From: Chlorobiaceae bacterium
GTDB taxonomy: Bacteria > Bacteroidota > Chlorobiia > Chlorobiales > Chlorobiaceae
Length of the DNA stretch: 56,631 bases
Assembly (NCBI GenBank): GCA_013334435.1
Contig: JAAXXP010000004.1
Location: forward strand, 1 to 56,631
Direction of reading: 5' to 3'
The notes beneath the pieces are model-generated. The model was not told where the DNA came from. It saw only the letters and a program-made list of their open reading frames with translations, and did no database searches. A program made the translations under genes and the position numbers. This document shows positions 10,331 through 20,161 of this stretch, in pieces (the stretch's first letter is position 1; each line of letters begins with the position of its first letter).

Positions 10331-10933
10331 TTACAGGACGCCTTTCGTCGATGGCAGCTCCTTGCCGGTTATGGCTACGGCCATTTTCATGGCATAGGCG
10401 AACGCCTTGAACATGGCCTCGATCATGTGGTGGGTGTTTTTCCCGTCAAGAATCGCCAGGTGGATGTTTGCATGCATGGTTCTCGACAGGGACAGAAAGA
10501 AATGCTCGACCATTTCGGTTGAAAATCCCCGGATAACCGAACGTTTGAAATCCGCCGAGAAGACGCAGTAGCTCCGGCCGCCGAGATCGAGGGCGCAACG
10601 GGCAAGCGTTTCGTCCATGGGGATCATGGCCCAGCCATAGCGCTGGATTCCCGCCTTGCTGCCAAGCGCCTGGTTGAGGGCGGTGCCGAGCACCAGCGCG
10701 ATATCCTCTACCGAGTGGTGGTCGTCTACCTCCGTATCCCCCTTGCAGTCGAGGATGATGTCGATTCCTGAATGTTTGCTGAAGTTGGCAAGCATATGGT
10801 CGAAAAAGACCACTCCGGAACGTATGCTGGCGGCGCCGGTGCCATCGAGGTCGACGGTTGCCGTAATATCGGTTTCTTTTGTCGTTCTTGTAACGGTTGC
10901 CTTTCGGCCTGGGGTGTTCAGGGTTTGCAGCAT
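10331..10933 (-). CDS. hisB: Imidazoleglycerol-phosphate dehydratase
   Basis: 200 aa; [33 protein letters not shown]. Confidence 0.96.
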   Translation of the reverse strand: MLQTLNTPGRKATVTRTTKETDITATVDLDGTGAASIRSGVVFFDHMLANFSKHSGIDIILDCKGDTEVDDHHSVEDIALVLGTALNQALGSKAGIQRYGWAMIPMDETLARCALDLGGRSYCVFSADFKRSVIRGFSTEMVEHFFLSLSRTMHANIHLAILDGKNTHHMIEAMFKAFAYAMKMAVAITGKELPSTKGVL

Positions 10934-10939
10934 GAGCGG

Positions 10940-11200
10940 TCAGCGGATAAATTTGTTGATAAGGAACAGCACAAGGCTGAGAAGTACGGACAGGAGTATC
11001 GACGAGCCGAGAGGAAAGAAAAACCGGAAGTTTTCCTTTCTGATACGGATATCGAGAGGAAGGTTGCCGAACCAGTTCAGCCATCCCGGTATTCCTGCTT
11101 TTCCTGCAGCCATGAGCAGCAAGCCGCAAATTACGGCACAAAGTCCGGTCAGAACAAGGAATTTCCCCGCATCGGTAAACACAGCTTGGAAATAATTCAA
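10940..11200 (-). CDS. DUF2905-like small membrane protein
   Basis: 86 aa; GWLNWFGNLPLDIRIRKENFRFFFPLGSSILLSVLLSL pattern. Confidence 0.8.
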   Translation of the reverse strand: MNYFQAVFTDAGKFLVLTGLCAVICGLLLMAAGKAGIPGWLNWFGNLPLDIRIRKENFRFFFPLGSSILLSVLLSLVLFLINKFIR

Positions 11201-11269
11201 AAGTTGCTAAATTAAGGCCTTTGTCAGTGATAAGATACGATATTTGGAACATTAATACAGCGGCTGGAA

Positions 11270-11629
11270 ATGCATGTCTTTCTTGTAATTGTCGGTTTGC
11301 TTGCTTCGATTCTGCTTGTAGGGTCTGTTTTACTGCAAAGCCCGAAAAGCGGAAGTGGTCTTACCGGCGGTATTGCCAGTATGGGTACGGTTCAGACTCT
11401 CGGAGTCAGAAGGACGGGTGACTTCCTCAGCAAGGTTACGGCCACCCTGGCCGCCGTTGTCATGATCGCCGCTTTCATCGCCCAGTTTACCCTTCCGGCA
11501 AGAGATGCGAAACTGAAAAGTTCGAAAAGCATTCTGCAGGAGAGCGCTCCGGTTGCACCGCTCAAAAGCGTTCCTTCGCTTCCGAAAACTCCGGTCTCTC
11601 CGTTACTTCCTGCTGCTCCGGCGAAATAA
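11270..11629 (+). CDS. secG: Preprotein translocase subunit SecG
   Basis: [17 protein letters not shown] plus two TM segments. Confidence 0.9.
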   Translation: MHVFLVIVGLLASILLVGSVLLQSPKSGSGLTGGIASMGTVQTLGVRRTGDFLSKVTATLAAVVMIAAFIAQFTLPARDAKLKSSKSILQESAPVAPLKSVPSLPKTPVSPLLPAAPAK

Positions 11630-11645
11630 TATTCTTTTAGGCAAT

Positions 11646-11721
11646 GCACCCGTGGCTCAATCGGTAGAGCAACTGACTCTTAATCAGTGGGTTGGAGGTT
11701 CGAGTCCTCCCGGGTGCACCA
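11646..11721 (+). tRNA. tRNA-Lys (CTT), CCA encoded
   Basis: gcacccg/cgggtgc acceptor; anticodon loop ctcttaa; 3' CCA present in the DNA. Confidence 0.9.
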
Positions 11722-11726
11722 GTAGC

Positions 11727-11760
11727 AAAACCCGCAGTTCCGCAAGGAGCTGCGGGTTTT
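11727..11760 (+). terminator. Terminator after tRNA-Lys
   Basis: aaaacccgcag..ctgcgggtttt. Confidence 0.75.
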
Positions 11761-12289
11761 CTGCTTTCAGGGAGGCAGTGTGTTTTACCGGTAAAACAGG
11801 TTTTGTCCGCTGAGTCGGGTCTGTCGGGCAGGTTCGGCGGAAATTATCTTTCAGCAGTGAGAGCTGCTGCCGCATTCCCCCTGATTCCTTCCGTATTGGC
11901 AATCGTCGAAAAAGAGAGAGTGGAACATTCCTTTGTCCGGTGATTGCCCTGCCAGAGGGCCGGACAACCTTTGCATCGATCCTCAGTTGCATGCTGAATC
12001 GTGATCGCCTGCATGATGGCTTCAAATGGTTTCCTCCCGATAACCTCCGCCACAAAACAAGGATGGACGCGAGCCAGAGACAGGCGTGTGTCCCGGAAGA
12101 ACTCCGCTCATACGTCGATAATCGATAGAGTGGCGTCATCGGCATCTGTAGCTGTTATAACTGACGATCCGGGATGAACGGTGATCCGGTAAAAATGGTA
12201 TAACCGGACAGCGCCCCCGTAATGAGACAATTGACACAATATTTTGAGGAAAGTCTGCGTCACTGAAGGTATGGCGCCTGGCAATTAAT

Positions 12290-12851
12290 ATGTATGATAT
12301 CGCCGAGCAACTCGATTGTTGCGAGAGTTTTAAGATTGGGGAGACTGCCGGTGAGACAAATAAGATTTCAATTCACTCGATGCTCGGGATTGCCTTTTTT
12401 GCAAGCCTGCAGGTACTACTGATTTTGCCTGCAAAAGCATTGCCGGGATTTCCCTGGAGATTCATCCTGTGGTTTTCAGGCAGTACCGGGAGAATCCGGA
12501 ACATTTCATTGCTGAAGCAGCCTTCCTGATCAGGGAGCAAAACCCCGGCATTATTATCGGGCGATTGGCATGCGATGAAATTGCCGATCGGTGCGATATC
12601 GTAATCTTTACCACAGGTCAGTGCTCGCGGGACTTCTCGATGGCGGATGAAAAGCTGAGGAATCACATCTGCGATTATGTGGTCACGGACTCTCAAATCG
12701 AAAAGGATTTTTGTGCATCGAATATCCATGGGTTTTTTTTGGGGTTGACCAGGATAAGGTCAAGTATAATGCTGCAGACAATTTCTGTGCGTTGATGGGG
12801 ATTGTGCCGATGGAGGGAATGATCCGTTGTGCTACAGAGAAAAAAGATTGA
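12290..12851 (+). pseudogene. Frameshifted ORF remnant, family not recognised
   Basis: Coding-like text moves between frames at a T6 tract (~12395-12400) and a T8G4 tract (12733-12744): MYDIAEQLDCCESFKIGETAGETNKI... / ...DCLFCKPAGTTDFACKSIAG...IVIFTTGQCSRDF... / GVDQDKVKYNAADNFCALMGIVPMEGMIRCATEKKD. Confidence 0.55.
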
Positions 12852-12931
12852 CAGGGTATGCCGGCTCCATAATTATCGATAAGACATACAAATCCACGTC
12901 AAGCTGCAATGTCGTTGCGTAAAAGAAATAC

Positions 12932-12963
12932 GATTCTCAATAAACTGTCGTTTAATGAGAATC
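12932..12963. promoter_or_regulatory. Inverted repeat with Fur-box-like half sites
   Basis: GATTCTCAATAAAC-tgtc-GTTTAATGAGAATC; 14-bp arms with a single mismatch. Confidence 0.45.
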
Positions 12964-13350
12964 TCCGGCAAGGGCACGTAATGGGCGCCGCTTTTCAGGA
13001 ATGACGGAAAAAATACTACAGTAAATCGGTTCGGAAATTATGTTCGGCTGTAGACTTTTGACCGGAAGCCAAATCCCGGCTTGTTCCCTTTTTCCGGTTT
13101 GATGTCAATAGAGAGAAATTACTCGGTTTTTTTATTTTCCGGCGAATAGAGTGTTTGTGTGATATAAGAGTAAATGTTTAGGGTTGAGACAATTTATAGA
13201 TCATGAGAAGATGGCCGGGTGCTTTTATTTTTCTGAATAAGACGAGCTCGGGAATAAATTCAGAACTGTATTCCGGAATTTTTTATTGGAAAAAATTTTT
13301 ATATTGAATTGTTCTCAGTATCTCTTGAAATATTATAATCATGACTTATT

Positions 13351-13653
13351 ATGCAAACTATTGCAGAATTACAGGCACAGATGGCTTCAATCCAGAAGCA
13401 GATTAATGAACAGAAAGCAGCAGGCAAAAGAGAGGCTATCAGCGAGATAAAAGCAAAAATGGCCGAGTTCGACATTACGGTGGACGACCTTCAGTCGAGA
13501 GGAGTTTCAAGAGGTTTCAAGGAAAAAAAACCTTCCGTGATCAAATACCGCAAGAGCGATAGTGAAACCTGGGTAGGCAGAGGCCCCAAACCGGCCTGGG
13601 TCAAGGATGTCGAAGCTGCTGGCGGAAAACTCTCCGATTATCTCGTACAGTAA
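13351..13653 (+). CDS. H-NS family nucleoid-associated protein
   Basis: N-terminal coiled coil; C-terminal TWVGRGPKPAWVKDVEAAGGKLSDYLV resembles the H-NS core TWSGRGRxPxW. Confidence 0.88.
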   Translation: MQTIAELQAQMASIQKQINEQKAAGKREAISEIKAKMAEFDITVDDLQSRGVSRGFKEKKPSVIKYRKSDSETWVGRGPKPAWVKDVEAAGGKLSDYLVQ

Positions 13654-14017
13654 TCTCCCTTGATTGCAATTCCGGCAATTTCAGCGAGTATAATGTTTGA
13701 GATTGCCGGGATATGCGTTTTCCCGTTCCGTTGCATTCCATTACTCATCCGGTGTTTTCGTAACCCATTTGCGACACCCTGTTCCGATCCGGTCCTTTGC
13801 AAACGGGAGGGATGCTTGTGCGCAAGCGGGTAGGCATTTCCCGTGATAGCACACTTCTCAGGACTGCAGGTTAGCGTGCTTGTCGGTTCGTCAATCGCGT
13901 AACGGGGGAAATTGCCGGAAGGTTTTTTTATCCCGATATGCCGCTCTTATTGGTTTTCGGCAGTATATTGCCTCAACGCCGGAAAACCTGATGACACCGA
14001 GGACGACCATTTTGTCT

Positions 14018-15220
14018 ATGAACATTATCGACCGCTATATCCTCAAGTCCCATATCGGGCCCTTCTTTCTTTCGTTTTTCACAATCATTTTCGTGCTGGT
14101 CCTGCAGTTTCTCGCGGGCTTTTCCGACCGTTTTCTGGGAAAGGGCATCGGTTTTGCCGATATCGCCGAGCTGGTGATGCTGCAGTCGGCCTGGATGGTT
14201 GTTTTTGCCGTTCCCATGGCGGTGCTGATTTCCGTGATCATGGTTTACGGAGCCATGACAAATGCTTCGGAAATGACGGTGCTCAGGGCTTCGGGTCTGT
14301 CGCTTTTCCGCCTTGCGGTTCCGGTACTGGTTGTGGCGGCTGGTCTGTCGCTTCTCGTGGAGCGCTTCAATAATGTGGTGATACCCGATGCCAATTACCG
14401 ATCAAAAGCGCTCATGGCCGATATTCTGAGGGCCAAGCCCGCCTTCGGTCTTACGGAAAATGCCTTTTCGAGCTTTATCGACGGGTATTCGATTTTTGTC
14501 GGTGAAACCGACGAGGCTTCAGGAGAGATGAGGGGCGTGCGTCTTTACGACCTGACGAGGCCGGGACACCGGACGATGGTGAGCGCCGAAAAGGGCATTA
14601 TCGGGTTTTCGCCTGACGACCGCTATCTCGTGATGACGCTTTTTAACGGCGAACTGCATGAAATCGGATATCCCGAGCTGATCCGATACCGGACGATGAG
14701 TTTCGCACGGCACCGTATTGTTTTCGAGTCATCAGGGTTCGGTTTCACCCGCACTGCTGAAGACCGGATGCGGGGTGATGCGCGCGAGCTTTCAGCCGAA
14801 GAACTGCTTGCCGCCGGAAAAATCCTGAAGCGGGACATCGCTGCAGCCGAACGGAGCGCGGCTTCTGCAGAGGCCGGTCCGGACGTCCGCCGGCGTCTTG
14901 TTTCGCTGCAGGAGAAATACAACGGCTACATGGCCGAATTCCATAAAAAATATGCCCTTCCGTTTGCCTGTCTGGTTTTCGCCCTTGCCGGAGTGCCGCT
15001 CGGGGTGCTTGCACGGCGCGGCGGGTTCGGGGCAGGCGCCGGTCTCTCCCTCCTTTTTTTCGTGCTCTACTGGTCCATGATCATTTCCGGCGAAAAGCTT
15101 GCCGAACGAGGTCTTCTCGATCCGGCACTCTCCATCTGGTCGGCCGATGCTATTCTCGCGCTTGCGGCTCTGCTGCTGATCCGGCGTTTGAACGGTTCGG
15201 TAGCGGCCGGTTCCAGATAA
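14018..15220 (+). CDS. LptF/LptG (YjgP/YjgQ) family permease
   Basis: MNIIDRYILKSHIGPFFLSFFTIIFVLVLQFL; PLGVLARRGG near the C-terminus. Confidence 0.9.
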   Translation: MNIIDRYILKSHIGPFFLSFFTIIFVLVLQFLAGFSDRFLGKGIGFADIAELVMLQSAWMVVFAVPMAVLISVIMVYGAMTNASEMTVLRASGLSLFRLAVPVLVVAAGLSLLVERFNNVVIPDANYRSKALMADILRAKPAFGLTENAFSSFIDGYSIFVGETDEASGEMRGVRLYDLTRPGHRTMVSAEKGIIGFSPDDRYLVMTLFNGELHEIGYPELIRYRTMSFARHRIVFESSGFGFTRTAEDRMRGDARELSAEELLAAGKILKRDIAAAERSAASAEAGPDVRRRLVSLQEKYNGYMAEFHKKYALPFACLVFALAGVPLGVLARRGGFGAGAGLSLLFFVLYWSMIISGEKLAERGLLDPALSIWSADAILALAALLLIRRLNGSVAAGSR

Positions 15221-15236
15221 CGGCATCCTTCACCGG

Positions 15237-16694
15237 CTACAGAAAAAACGAAATCCCCAGAAATGTCAGCGAAATCAGCGCTGCCGACGTGATGTTCATG
15301 ATCAGGCCGGCTTTTACGACGGTTTTCAGCGATACGTGTTCCAGTCCTCCGAAGGCCAGCGTGTTTGCCGGAGAGGCCAGGGGCGTCATGTAAGCCGCGC
15401 TGGCTCCAATGGTCAGCGAGAGCAGCAGCAGGAGCGCGCTGAGCGAGGTGTGCGGGGCAAGAGTGATTACAAGCGGAGCGAGGATCGCCACGATTGCGGT
15501 ATTGCTGAGCAGTTCCGAGGAAAAGACTGCCGCCATGTTCATGACGGGGAGAAACAGCAGAGGGGATTTCAGCGGTTCGAGAACTCCGAGGACAAGCGCG
15601 CCGAGGGAGGTTATGATGTAACCGTCGCTTTCAGGCGTTGCGGGATTGTCTCCGGCTTTTACGGCAAAGTAGAGCAGCGATCCGAAGATCATGATGAGCA
15701 GCAGTCCGAAATAGGGGATATCGAGAATGATTCTGTTGATGGAGAGTACTGCGTTGCCGTTCGGCGTTTCAAGGCTTCCGGGCTGTTCACCGAAGATGCG
15801 TCCCCAGACGGCATCGAAAAATTTCTGAAGCGCCCGTTCCGGAACGACGTGGAACGGGGTGAGCGGAATCCGCAGATGCCGCTCCATCTCCATGGCGATC
15901 CGGCTGAAAAGGAGCACCGGAAAAGCAGCAACGAAGAAGATGAGAAAGAGCGCGTTTTTGCGGATGCTTCGGGGTTCGCCTTTTTTTTCCGGATAGAGGA
16001 AGGAAAACAGGATGAAGAACACGCCGTAGCAGAGGAATGAAAGATCTATCCACGACAGGCTCGCAACCGACGGCTCCGGTTTCAGGAAAAACTGCACCCC
16101 GGTCAGGGTGGTGACGAACCCCATATTGATAGCGAAAAACAGCAGTGGACGATGCGGGAAGAGAGCTGTTTCGGAACTTGTGGCGTAGACAAGCGCGGTC
16201 TCACTGCAGTTCCGGGCCGCATGGAGGAGTATCGTACGCCCGCAGGTAATGATCAGGAGCGAAACCGGAAGCCCCACCATCAGCCAGGAAAAGAAGTTGA
16301 CCTGTTCCCTGTGATCGACACGGTAGAACTCCAGAAGGCCGACGGCGAAGGCATTGAGAGGATTGCCGCTGAGGGATGCCAGTCCCCCGGTTGTTGCTCC
16401 GAAGGTCAGGGCAAGATAGAACATCGTCGCGATCTCTTTTTTTGATGCCCTGTCCGAGAGAAAGTTCATAAGGCGGTTGATGACCGGGAGCATGGCCAGT
16501 ACCACGACGGTATTGGAAAGAAATATCGAGAGTCCGTAGGAGATCAGGAGAACCGATGTCAGGAGCGAACGGAAACCCGACCCGCCATGCCGGAGCAGAA
16601 ATGCGATGAGCCGGTAATGGGTGTTCGTTGCAATAAGCACCTGCGAAAGGAGAAAGCCTGTTGTCAGGATTATGACATTCTGAAGCAGGTTCAT
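15237..16694 (-). CDS. SLC13/ArsB-superfamily ion transporter-like membrane protein
   Basis: 485 aa polytopic; LSNTVVVLAMLPVI, ATTGGLASLSGNPLNAF, and C-terminal repeat LLSNTAIVAILAPLV / LASPANTLAFGG. Confidence 0.7.
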   Translation of the reverse strand: MNLLQNVIILTTGFLLSQVLIATNTHYRLIAFLLRHGGSGFRSLLTSVLLISYGLSIFLSNTVVVLAMLPVINRLMNFLSDRASKKEIATMFYLALTFGATTGGLASLSGNPLNAFAVGLLEFYRVDHREQVNFFSWLMVGLPVSLLIITCGRTILLHAARNCSETALVYATSSETALFPHRPLLFFAINMGFVTTLTGVQFFLKPEPSVASLSWIDLSFLCYGVFFILFSFLYPEKKGEPRSIRKNALFLIFFVAAFPVLLFSRIAMEMERHLRIPLTPFHVVPERALQKFFDAVWGRIFGEQPGSLETPNGNAVLSINRIILDIPYFGLLLIMIFGSLLYFAVKAGDNPATPESDGYIITSLGALVLGVLEPLKSPLLFLPVMNMAAVFSSELLSNTAIVAILAPLVITLAPHTSLSALLLLLSLTIGASAAYMTPLASPANTLAFGGLEHVSLKTVVKAGLIMNITSAALISLTFLGISFFL

Positions 16695-16910
16695 CGGGCG
16701 GCGGCTTTATGCTTTGGAAAAACAGTCGGTTTCTTCCGTAACGGCCATTCCTGTTACGGTCCCGAGACATAATAAGCTGGGTTGCTCACAATTTTCAGAA
16801 TCGTTACACAACCGTAACCGTTACCCAACACTGATTTTCTTTATTGCCTGAAGTAGTTGGAAACAGCATTTCGCCGGTTTTTCCTACAGAAAAAAGGTAA
16901 TGAAAAAATC

Positions 16911-17729
16911 ATGCAAACCCTCTTCAGGCCACTTCCTTACCTCAGCTTTCGAAAAGCCCTGCTGCTCAGGCTGCTTATGGTGCCGAACCTGTTCCTGAAT
17001 CGTGCAACGGGGCTTGAAAACCTTCCGCAGTCCGGGTCGGCAATTTATGTATTCAACCATAACAATGCGCTTGAATCCCTGCTTGTTCCGGTTTTTCTCA
17101 TGTTCCATCTCGGAGGAAGAACGGTGAGTTTTGTCATTGACTGGATGTACGGGAAAATTCCTGTGCTCGGCTGGCTGATGCGATTGACCGATCCACTCTA
17201 CGTCTATCATAAACGATCGACAATTCCGCTGATCGAAAGACGACGGCCCGCATTGCCGTCGCCGGGTGTTGTCGAACGCTGTTGCCGGAGGCTTGAAGAG
17301 GGGGGGAGTATCGGCATTTTTCCCGAAGGCAAAAGAAACCCTCATCCCGAACGCCTTGCCAGGGCAAAGCCGGGTATCGGCCATATCGTTCTCCAGTCAG
17401 GAAAACCGGTAATACCGGTGGGTATAGATTTTCCGGTACGCCGGCAAAAGGGCAGAATCCCGGTTTTCGGCCGGATGGTTCTCACGGTCGGGACTCCGCT
17501 CTCTTTCTCCGAATGGTCGGAGCGATATACGGCATGCAATGCACGAAACGGCAGTTATGGCGAAAGCCGTCGCCAGCAGCACGATCTGGCGGATGCAACG
17601 ACCCGAACGCTCATGCGGAAGCTTTCGGAACTATGCGGGAAAAGCTTCGGAGAGCCGGAATCTCCTGTTTCCGGATTATGCGTTTTCAATCATACAACCA
17701 GCAAAAAGGAGCTGCCATGTCCGGTATAA
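16911..17729 (+). CDS. PlsC-like 1-acylglycerol-phosphate acyltransferase family protein
   Basis: NHNNALESL (HX4D-like region) and IFPEGKRNPHPERLARAKPGIGHIVLQSGKPVIPVGI. Confidence 0.8.
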   Translation: MQTLFRPLPYLSFRKALLLRLLMVPNLFLNRATGLENLPQSGSAIYVFNHNNALESLLVPVFLMFHLGGRTVSFVIDWMYGKIPVLGWLMRLTDPLYVYHKRSTIPLIERRRPALPSPGVVERCCRRLEEGGSIGIFPEGKRNPHPERLARAKPGIGHIVLQSGKPVIPVGIDFPVRRQKGRIPVFGRMVLTVGTPLSFSEWSERYTACNARNGSYGESRRQQHDLADATTRTLMRKLSELCGKSFGEPESPVSGLCVFNHTTSKKELPCPV

Positions 17730-18385
17730 CTGTTCAGCGGGTATTGGGTTCCGATGACCGCCAGGGGGTTATCGACATTATCGAGCAGGTTTTCCAGAAG
17801 GAGAAAAACTGGATCAGCAGCGCTCACTCCCAGATACCGGAGGAGCTCGATGCCGATCAGCCTTTTTCCTGGTTCATTGCCAGGGTGAACGGCCGTCCCG
17901 CAGGCGTGCTCAGATTGCTGTACGATCCGCCCCTGAATCTTCCCGAAGCTTACCATGTGACTTTCGTGCCGGGTATCGATGCCGATTTTCTGAGGCAGCA
18001 GGGCAGGTATGTGGAAATAGGACGATTCATGATTCCCTGGGAGTTCCGGCGCAACCACCGGATCGCGCTTCGTCTCATGAGAGCCGCAACCGAGGAGGTT
18101 GTTTCCCGTGATTATACCCACTTCATTACCGATGTTTTTGAAAACGAACAGCACTCCCCCCTGAACTTCCATACCAGGGTGCTTGGATTTGAAGTGATCG
18201 GCAGGCATCTGTTCGGAGATCTGAATTGCGGCTGCACAAGGATCATTCTCACGCTTGATATCCTGAAACTCTACAGCCGGGTTAAAGACAGCAGAAGCCG
18301 GATATACAGCGAACTGACAGCAGGCATGCATTCGCTTCTCGAATACAAGAAGAGAAAGCTGCAGACTGATATTCCGAAATCGTAG
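17717..18385 (+). CDS. GNAT-fold acyltransferase resembling N-acyl amino acid synthase (FeeM-like)
   Basis: WFIARVNGRPAGVLRLLYDPPLNLPE...VEIGRFMIPWEFRRNHRIALRLMRAATEEVVSRDYTHFITDVF; start overlaps the upstream PlsC-like gene. Confidence 0.6.
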   Translation: MSGITVQRVLGSDDRQGVIDIIEQVFQKEKNWISSAHSQIPEELDADQPFSWFIARVNGRPAGVLRLLYDPPLNLPEAYHVTFVPGIDADFLRQQGRYVEIGRFMIPWEFRRNHRIALRLMRAATEEVVSRDYTHFITDVFENEQHSPLNFHTRVLGFEVIGRHLFGDLNCGCTRIILTLDILKLYSRVKDSRSRIYSELTAGMHSLLEYKKRKLQTDIPKS

Positions 18386-18421
18386 CACATTTTCGGCTAA
18401 CACATTTACCGGGGAAGAACC

Positions 18422-18682
18422 ATGCTGCAGCTTGACGAACTCAGAGAGAATGTAAAGGCCGAATTTTATGTGCACGAAGAGTTGCAGCAGCACGACGTCC
18501 ACAAGGTCAACGCACGTGCCGATATCATCATCAAGCCGTCAGGCCGCAAGGACCTGCAGAAGCTGCTTTCCCGGCTTGAAAAAAACGGGTTTCCCCATAT
18601 CGTCATCAACTCCAAAGGCAGGGTTGTGTTTCCCGATGGCCGGTTCCGGGGCGCGGTTATTGTGACGGATATCAAATTGTAG
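18422..18682 (+). CDS. Small conserved-looking hypothetical protein
   Basis: 86 aa ORF with spacing suitable for the same operon. Confidence 0.5.
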   Translation: MLQLDELRENVKAEFYVHEELQQHDVHKVNARADIIIKPSGRKDLQKLLSRLEKNGFPHIVINSKGRVVFPDGRFRGAVIVTDIKL

Positions 18683-18865
18683 GCATAGCTGTTTTATGCG
18701 GTAATTTCGCTTTTTATACGACACTCGTCGAGTTTGCAATCTTGTAGCACTCCCTTAACGATTCCTCAATAAAAGGAGTGGTAGATTAGCCCACGAATCG
18801 GAACATGCACGAAACGGCATGGAAGAATTCATGAACGCATCACACTAACCAATCCTACTCTTATT

Positions 18866-19990
18866 ATGAAAAAAGTCGCTTTACTGGTCGGTCTGGCAGC
18901 TGCTCTCGGCTTCAACAACGCTGAAGCTGTAGACTGGAACTGGAAAGGGGATATTCGTTACCGTTACGAATCGACGTTTAAAGATACGGACGCGAACGAT
19001 GAAGAGCACAGTCGCGACCGTCACCGCATGCGTGTTCGTATCGGGGTCTATCCATGGATTACCGAAGAACTCTCCGCCGGTGTGCAGATTTCTACAGGAG
19101 GTACCGAGCCGACATCGCGCAACGAGACCTTTGATGACCTTTTTGCTTCCGACGACGTCTATCTGAACGAGGCCTATATCGATTATCATCCGATGTTTCT
19201 GAACGGAGATGTCAATGTCATTCTCGGTAAACGGGATGTGGCAAAAACCCTCATCGTGATGAAGGACCTTGTCTGGGACAGCGATCTCACTTTTGAAGGC
19301 GCTACCCTGCAGTACGGCAAGGATGCCGATGGAAAGGAGAAAGACGGTATCAGCGCGGTTGCCGGTTACTATGTGATCGATGAAAACAGCAGCTTGACTA
19401 CAAAAGAGCAGGATGCCTATATCGTTGCCGGTCAGCTTGCTTACACCGGTGAGGTGAGCGATCTGGGCTTCAAGATCGGCGCAGGCTACTACGATTATGT
19501 ACACCTTGACGGTTACTCGGTTTCTTCTTCGGCAGTATCGAAACCAACCGATTCCGCTTTCAAGCCGGGTCTGGATTTCAATATCGTTGAGTTTTTTGCA
19601 AGTGTCGGCGGCAACATTACCGAAACGCTTCCCTGGAAGGTGTACGGCCAGTATGCCTTCAACACGGCGGAACATGCGGACTTCAGCGCCATTGACGACG
19701 CCAAGAGAGATTCCTATCTGATCGGCCTGCAGATCGGCAATGCCAAGAATCCCGGCCAGTGGTCACTCAGTGGCGAGTATGTCTCGATTGAAGAGGATGC
19801 GGTTGCCGATATCACCGATTCCGATCGCAACGGGGGCAGCTTCACCGATCTTGAAGGCTTCAAGATCGGCGCGACATACCATCTTGTCCAGAATATGACG
19901 CTTGGCGCCACCTATTACAACTTCAACAAAATAGATGACGATACGACGACCAATCATCTGTTCCAGGCCGATGTAGTGGTGAAGTTCTGA
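18866..19990 (+). CDS. Outer-membrane porin-like beta-barrel protein (putative)
   Basis: Signal peptide MKKVALLVGLAAALGFNNAEA; amphipathic strands; terminal ...LFQADVVVKF. Confidence 0.75.
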   Translation: MKKVALLVGLAAALGFNNAEAVDWNWKGDIRYRYESTFKDTDANDEEHSRDRHRMRVRIGVYPWITEELSAGVQISTGGTEPTSRNETFDDLFASDDVYLNEAYIDYHPMFLNGDVNVILGKRDVAKTLIVMKDLVWDSDLTFEGATLQYGKDADGKEKDGISAVAGYYVIDENSSLTTKEQDAYIVAGQLAYTGEVSDLGFKIGAGYYDYVHLDGYSVSSSAVSKPTDSAFKPGLDFNIVEFFASVGGNITETLPWKVYGQYAFNTAEHADFSAIDDAKRDSYLIGLQIGNAKNPGQWSLSGEYVSIEEDAVADITDSDRNGGSFTDLEGFKIGATYHLVQNMTLGATYYNFNKIDDDTTTNHLFQADVVVKF

Positions 19991-20161
19991 GGTTAGTGTG
20001 TGGTTGTTCTTTTCTCCGTTCGGGTTGTGTGTGTCTGTTCTTTTACGCGGCAAAGCTGCCCATGAGGTGATGGGCAGCGACGCTGTGTGCCCGGGGACTT
20101 TTCGAATTGACTTTTTCTGTATGACCGTATTTATCCAACATCAATAAAATCAAATAGCAAC

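Noticed and set aside
13672-13731. CCGGCAAT...ATTGCCGG inverted repeat after the H-NS gene as a terminator
   Set aside because: Long loop and no T-tract; too weak to call.
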